Assembly (NCBI GenBank): GCA_029267645.1
Contig: JAJUIM010000083.1
Coordinates: forward strand, 1-7,684
DNA length: 7,684 nt
From: Microbacterium sp.
Lineage (GTDB): Bacteria; Actinomycetota; Actinomycetes; Actinomycetales; Microbacteriaceae
Direction: 5' to 3'
Position 1 is the first letter of the stretch; each line of letters begins with the position of its first letter. Both the position numbers and the translations under genes were made by a program. Positions 5,983 to 7,684 of this stretch are shown one piece after another. The notes beneath the pieces are model-generated. The model made no database searches and had not been told where the DNA came from. It worked only from the letters and a program-made list of their open reading frames with translations.

Positions 5983-7091
5983 GATCACTTCTGGCAGCAG
6001 CGGCGATCTCGTTCGCATTCACACTGATCCTCTCGCCGGTCTTCTTCCGCCTGTTCCGCAAGTGGGGCTGGGGGCAGGTCATCCGCACGGACGGCGAGGG
6101 CTTCAACGCGCCCAAGCATGAGACGAAGCGCGGCACGCTCACGATGGGCGGCGTCATCTTCATCGCCGGCACGGTCGTCGGCTACGTCGCCGGCACGTAC
6201 GCCGGCGGCAACCCCCCGACGCTGTCGGGGTGGCTCGTCGTGTGGTCCATGCTCGGCTTCGGCACGGTCGGCTTCATCGACGACTACATGAAGGTCAAGA
6301 TGCAGCACTACGCCGGCCTCAGCGGCTGGCGCAAGATCGTGGGGCAGATCCTCGTCATGGTGCCGTTCGGCGTCGTGGCCCTCAACTTCCCCAACAGGTA
6401 CGACCTCACGCCGAGCAGCGGGTACATCTCGTTCATCCGCGACATCGACGTGCTCTCGTTCATGGCGCTCGGCCCCGTGCTCGGCTGGCTGCTGTACCTC
6501 GCCTGGATCTCGCTGCTCGGCACGGGGTTCAGCAACTCCGTCAACCTCACAGACGGCCTCGACGGCCTCGCGGCGGGCGCGGGCATCTCCGTCGTCGGCG
6601 CGTACAGCATCATCGCGTTCTGGCAGTTCAACCAGGCGTGCGTCGGGGCGGGCACCTCGCCCGACAACCTCGCCGCGTGCTACCAGGTGCGCGACCCGCT
6701 CGACCTCGCGATCGTGTCGGCCGCCTTCGTCGGCGCCCTCGCGGGCTTCCTCTGGTGGAACGCGCCCAAGGCGAAGATCTTCATGGGCGACGTGGGATCC
6801 ATGGCGATCGGCGGCGTCATCACGGCGATGGCGATCCTGACGCGCACGGAGCTCCTGGGCGTGCTCATCGCCGGCCTGTTCGTCATGTCGAGCGGATCCG
6901 TCATCCTGCAGCGCCTGTACTTCAAGATCACGCGCGGCAAGCGGCTGTTCCTCATGAGCCCCATCCACCACCACTTCGAACTGCGCGGCTGGCACGAGTC
7001 GACGATCGTCGTGCGGTTCTGGATCATCGCAGGCCTGTTCGCCATCACGGGCGTGGGCATGCTCTACATCGAATGGCTCGCACGCGTATGA
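5979..7091 (+). CDS. mraY: Phospho-N-acetylmuramoyl-pentapeptide-transferase MraY
   Basis: MraY transfers phospho-MurNAc-pentapeptide from UDP to undecaprenyl phosphate, making lipid I in the cytoplasmic membrane. With the GTG start the protein has 370 residues and begins MRSLLAAAAISFAF; the frame is open far upstream but only as an Arg-rich shadow of murF. GGGAG at 5964-5968 supports the GTG. It is a multi-pass protein. Catalytic-site motifs are present: Asp101-Asp102 (FIDDYMKVK), NLTDGLDGLA (189-198), FMGDVGS with Asp271 (268-274) and the PIHHHFE histidines (330-332). The loop at 45-58 reads APKHETKRGTLTMGG-like, one residue shorter between Pro and His than the common GPxxH form and with Leu for the usual Pro after GT. 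Cys221 and Cys234 lie in a loop before VRDPLDLA and may pair. The stop overlaps the murD ATG by four bases. Confidence 0.96.
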   Translation: MRSLLAAAAISFAFTLILSPVFFRLFRKWGWGQVIRTDGEGFNAPKHETKRGTLTMGGVIFIAGTVVGYVAGTYAGGNPPTLSGWLVVWSMLGFGTVGFIDDYMKVKMQHYAGLSGWRKIVGQILVMVPFGVVALNFPNRYDLTPSSGYISFIRDIDVLSFMALGPVLGWLLYLAWISLLGTGFSNSVNLTDGLDGLAAGAGISVVGAYSIIAFWQFNQACVGAGTSPDNLAACYQVRDPLDLAIVSAAFVGALAGFLWWNAPKAKIFMGDVGSMAIGGVITAMAILTRTELLGVLIAGLFVMSSGSVILQRLYFKITRGKRLFLMSPIHHHFELRGWHESTIVVRFWIIAGLFAITGVGMLYIEWLARV

Positions 7092-7684
7092 CCGAAGCCT
7101 CCTCCCGCATCGCCTCGCTCACGAGCTGGCACGCCGACTGGAAGGGGCTGCGCGTCGCGGTCCTGGGGCTCGGCGCGACCGGCTTCTCCGTCGCCGACAC
7201 GCTCGCAGAGCTCGGCGCCGACATCCTCGTCGTGACCGAGAAGGCGCCGGAGGAGTACGCGCGGCTGCTGCCCGTGATCGGGGCGCGCCTGGCCGAGACG
7301 CCGCTCGGCGTCGCGCCCGCCGAGCTCGTCGACTTCGACCCCGAGGTCGTCGTCGCCTCGCCGGGCTTCCCTCCGTCGCATCCCGTCATCGAGTGGGTCC
7401 GGCAGCAGCGCATCCCGCTGTGGGGCGACATCGAGGTTGCGTGGCGCGTGCGGGACAAGGTCGTGCGCGACGACGGTTCGCCCGCCGACTGGATCTTCAT
7501 CACGGGCACGAACGGCAAGACGACGACTACCCGGCTGGCGGCTTCGATGCTCGTCGCGGGCGGGCTGCGCGCCGCCCCGTGCGGGAACATCGGCGTGCCG
7601 ATCCTCGACGCGGTGCGCGACCCCGCGGGCTTCGACGTGCTCGTCGTCGAGCTCTCGAGCCACCAGCTCTGGTACATCGGCCTC
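7088..7684 (+). CDS. murD: UDP-N-acetylmuramoylalanine--D-glutamate ligase MurD, 3' end beyond window
   Basis: MurD uses ATP to join D-Glu to UDP-MurNAc-L-Ala in the cytoplasm. Only the first 199 residues are in the window, with the frame open to the last base; full-length MurD is usually about 450-500 residues. Residues 22-55 form the Rossmann-like UDP-binding start, with GLGATGFSV at 27-35. SPGFPPSHP (91-99) is the conserved Mur substrate loop. TGTNGKTTT (139-147) is the ATP-binding P-loop, and GNIG (166-169) is a MurD marker. ELSSHQLWY (188-196) replaces the more common ELSSFQL, with His for Phe. The ATG overlaps the mraY stop (ATGA) and no Shine-Dalgarno sequence is visible before it, so translation is probably coupled to mraY. 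The order mraY-murD is standard for dcw clusters, and ftsW would be expected next. Confidence 0.95.
   Translation, partial: MTEASSRIASLTSWHADWKGLRVAVLGLGATGFSVADTLAELGADILVVTEKAPEEYARLLPVIGARLAETPLGVAPAELVDFDPEVVVASPGFPPSHPVIEWVRQQRIPLWGDIEVAWRVRDKVVRDDGSPADWIFITGTNGKTTTTRLAASMLVAGGLRAAPCGNIGVPILDAVRDPAGFDVLVVELSSHQLWYIGL

Noticed and set aside
4582..6018. Long antisense open frame opposite murF (about 478 codons)
   Set aside because: It is the same kind of shadow frame: low-complexity His/Arg/Ala/Asp-rich protein, no family motif, and it covers murF, which is certain.
1..7684. Mobile elements, CRISPR arrays, tRNA or rRNA genes, phage or defence genes
   Set aside because: I saw no direct-repeat array, transposase or integrase motif, terminal inverted repeats or structured RNA gene; the genes are uniform in composition and form one housekeeping cluster.

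Overview
The window is a G+C-rich stretch of actinobacterial chromosome covering the 5' half of a division and cell wall (dcw) cluster, all on the + strand. Three things point to an actinobacterium: a DUF3040 gene directly before mraZ, the YQSLEDR form of the RsmH motif (more usual is SFHSLEDR), and an FtsL with a long polar tail. The general style (very high G+C, MraZ with a DxQNR second motif, MurF ending in KSSNAAGL) resembles Microbacteriaceae such as Microbacterium. That placement is an impression, not a computed result.

Layout. Positions 2-376 hold the end of a DUF3040 membrane protein, closed by a strong UUCG-loop terminator at 400-429. Positions 430-663 are the mraZ control region: a 12-base motif repeated at 437 and 509 around a G+C-rich hairpin, a possible promoter near 541-568, and three TGG-type MraZ boxes at an exact 10-base period (597-621). 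Then follow mraZ (664-1095), a structured 62-base gap, rsmH (1158-2141), ftsL (2138-2725), ftsI (2744-4537), murF (4570-5982), mraY (5979-7091) and the first 199 codons of murD (7088 to the window end). Several joints are 4-base stop/start overlaps (ATGA or GTGA), which implies one operon with translational coupling.

How the genes work together. MraZ probably regulates the operon. RsmH methylates 16S rRNA. FtsL and FtsI belong to the septal peptidoglycan synthesis machinery. MurD and MurF add D-Glu and D-Ala-D-Ala to the UDP-MurNAc peptide, and MraY transfers the finished precursor to undecaprenyl phosphate to give lipid I.

I do not see a new defence, mobile or biosynthetic system. The points most worth checking are the absence of murE between ftsI and murF (only 32 bases separate them), the architecture of the mraZ control region, a 12-bp hairpin that would bury the ribosome binding site of the longer rsmH start, and a possible internal promoter ahead of murF marked by a pair of rare codons.
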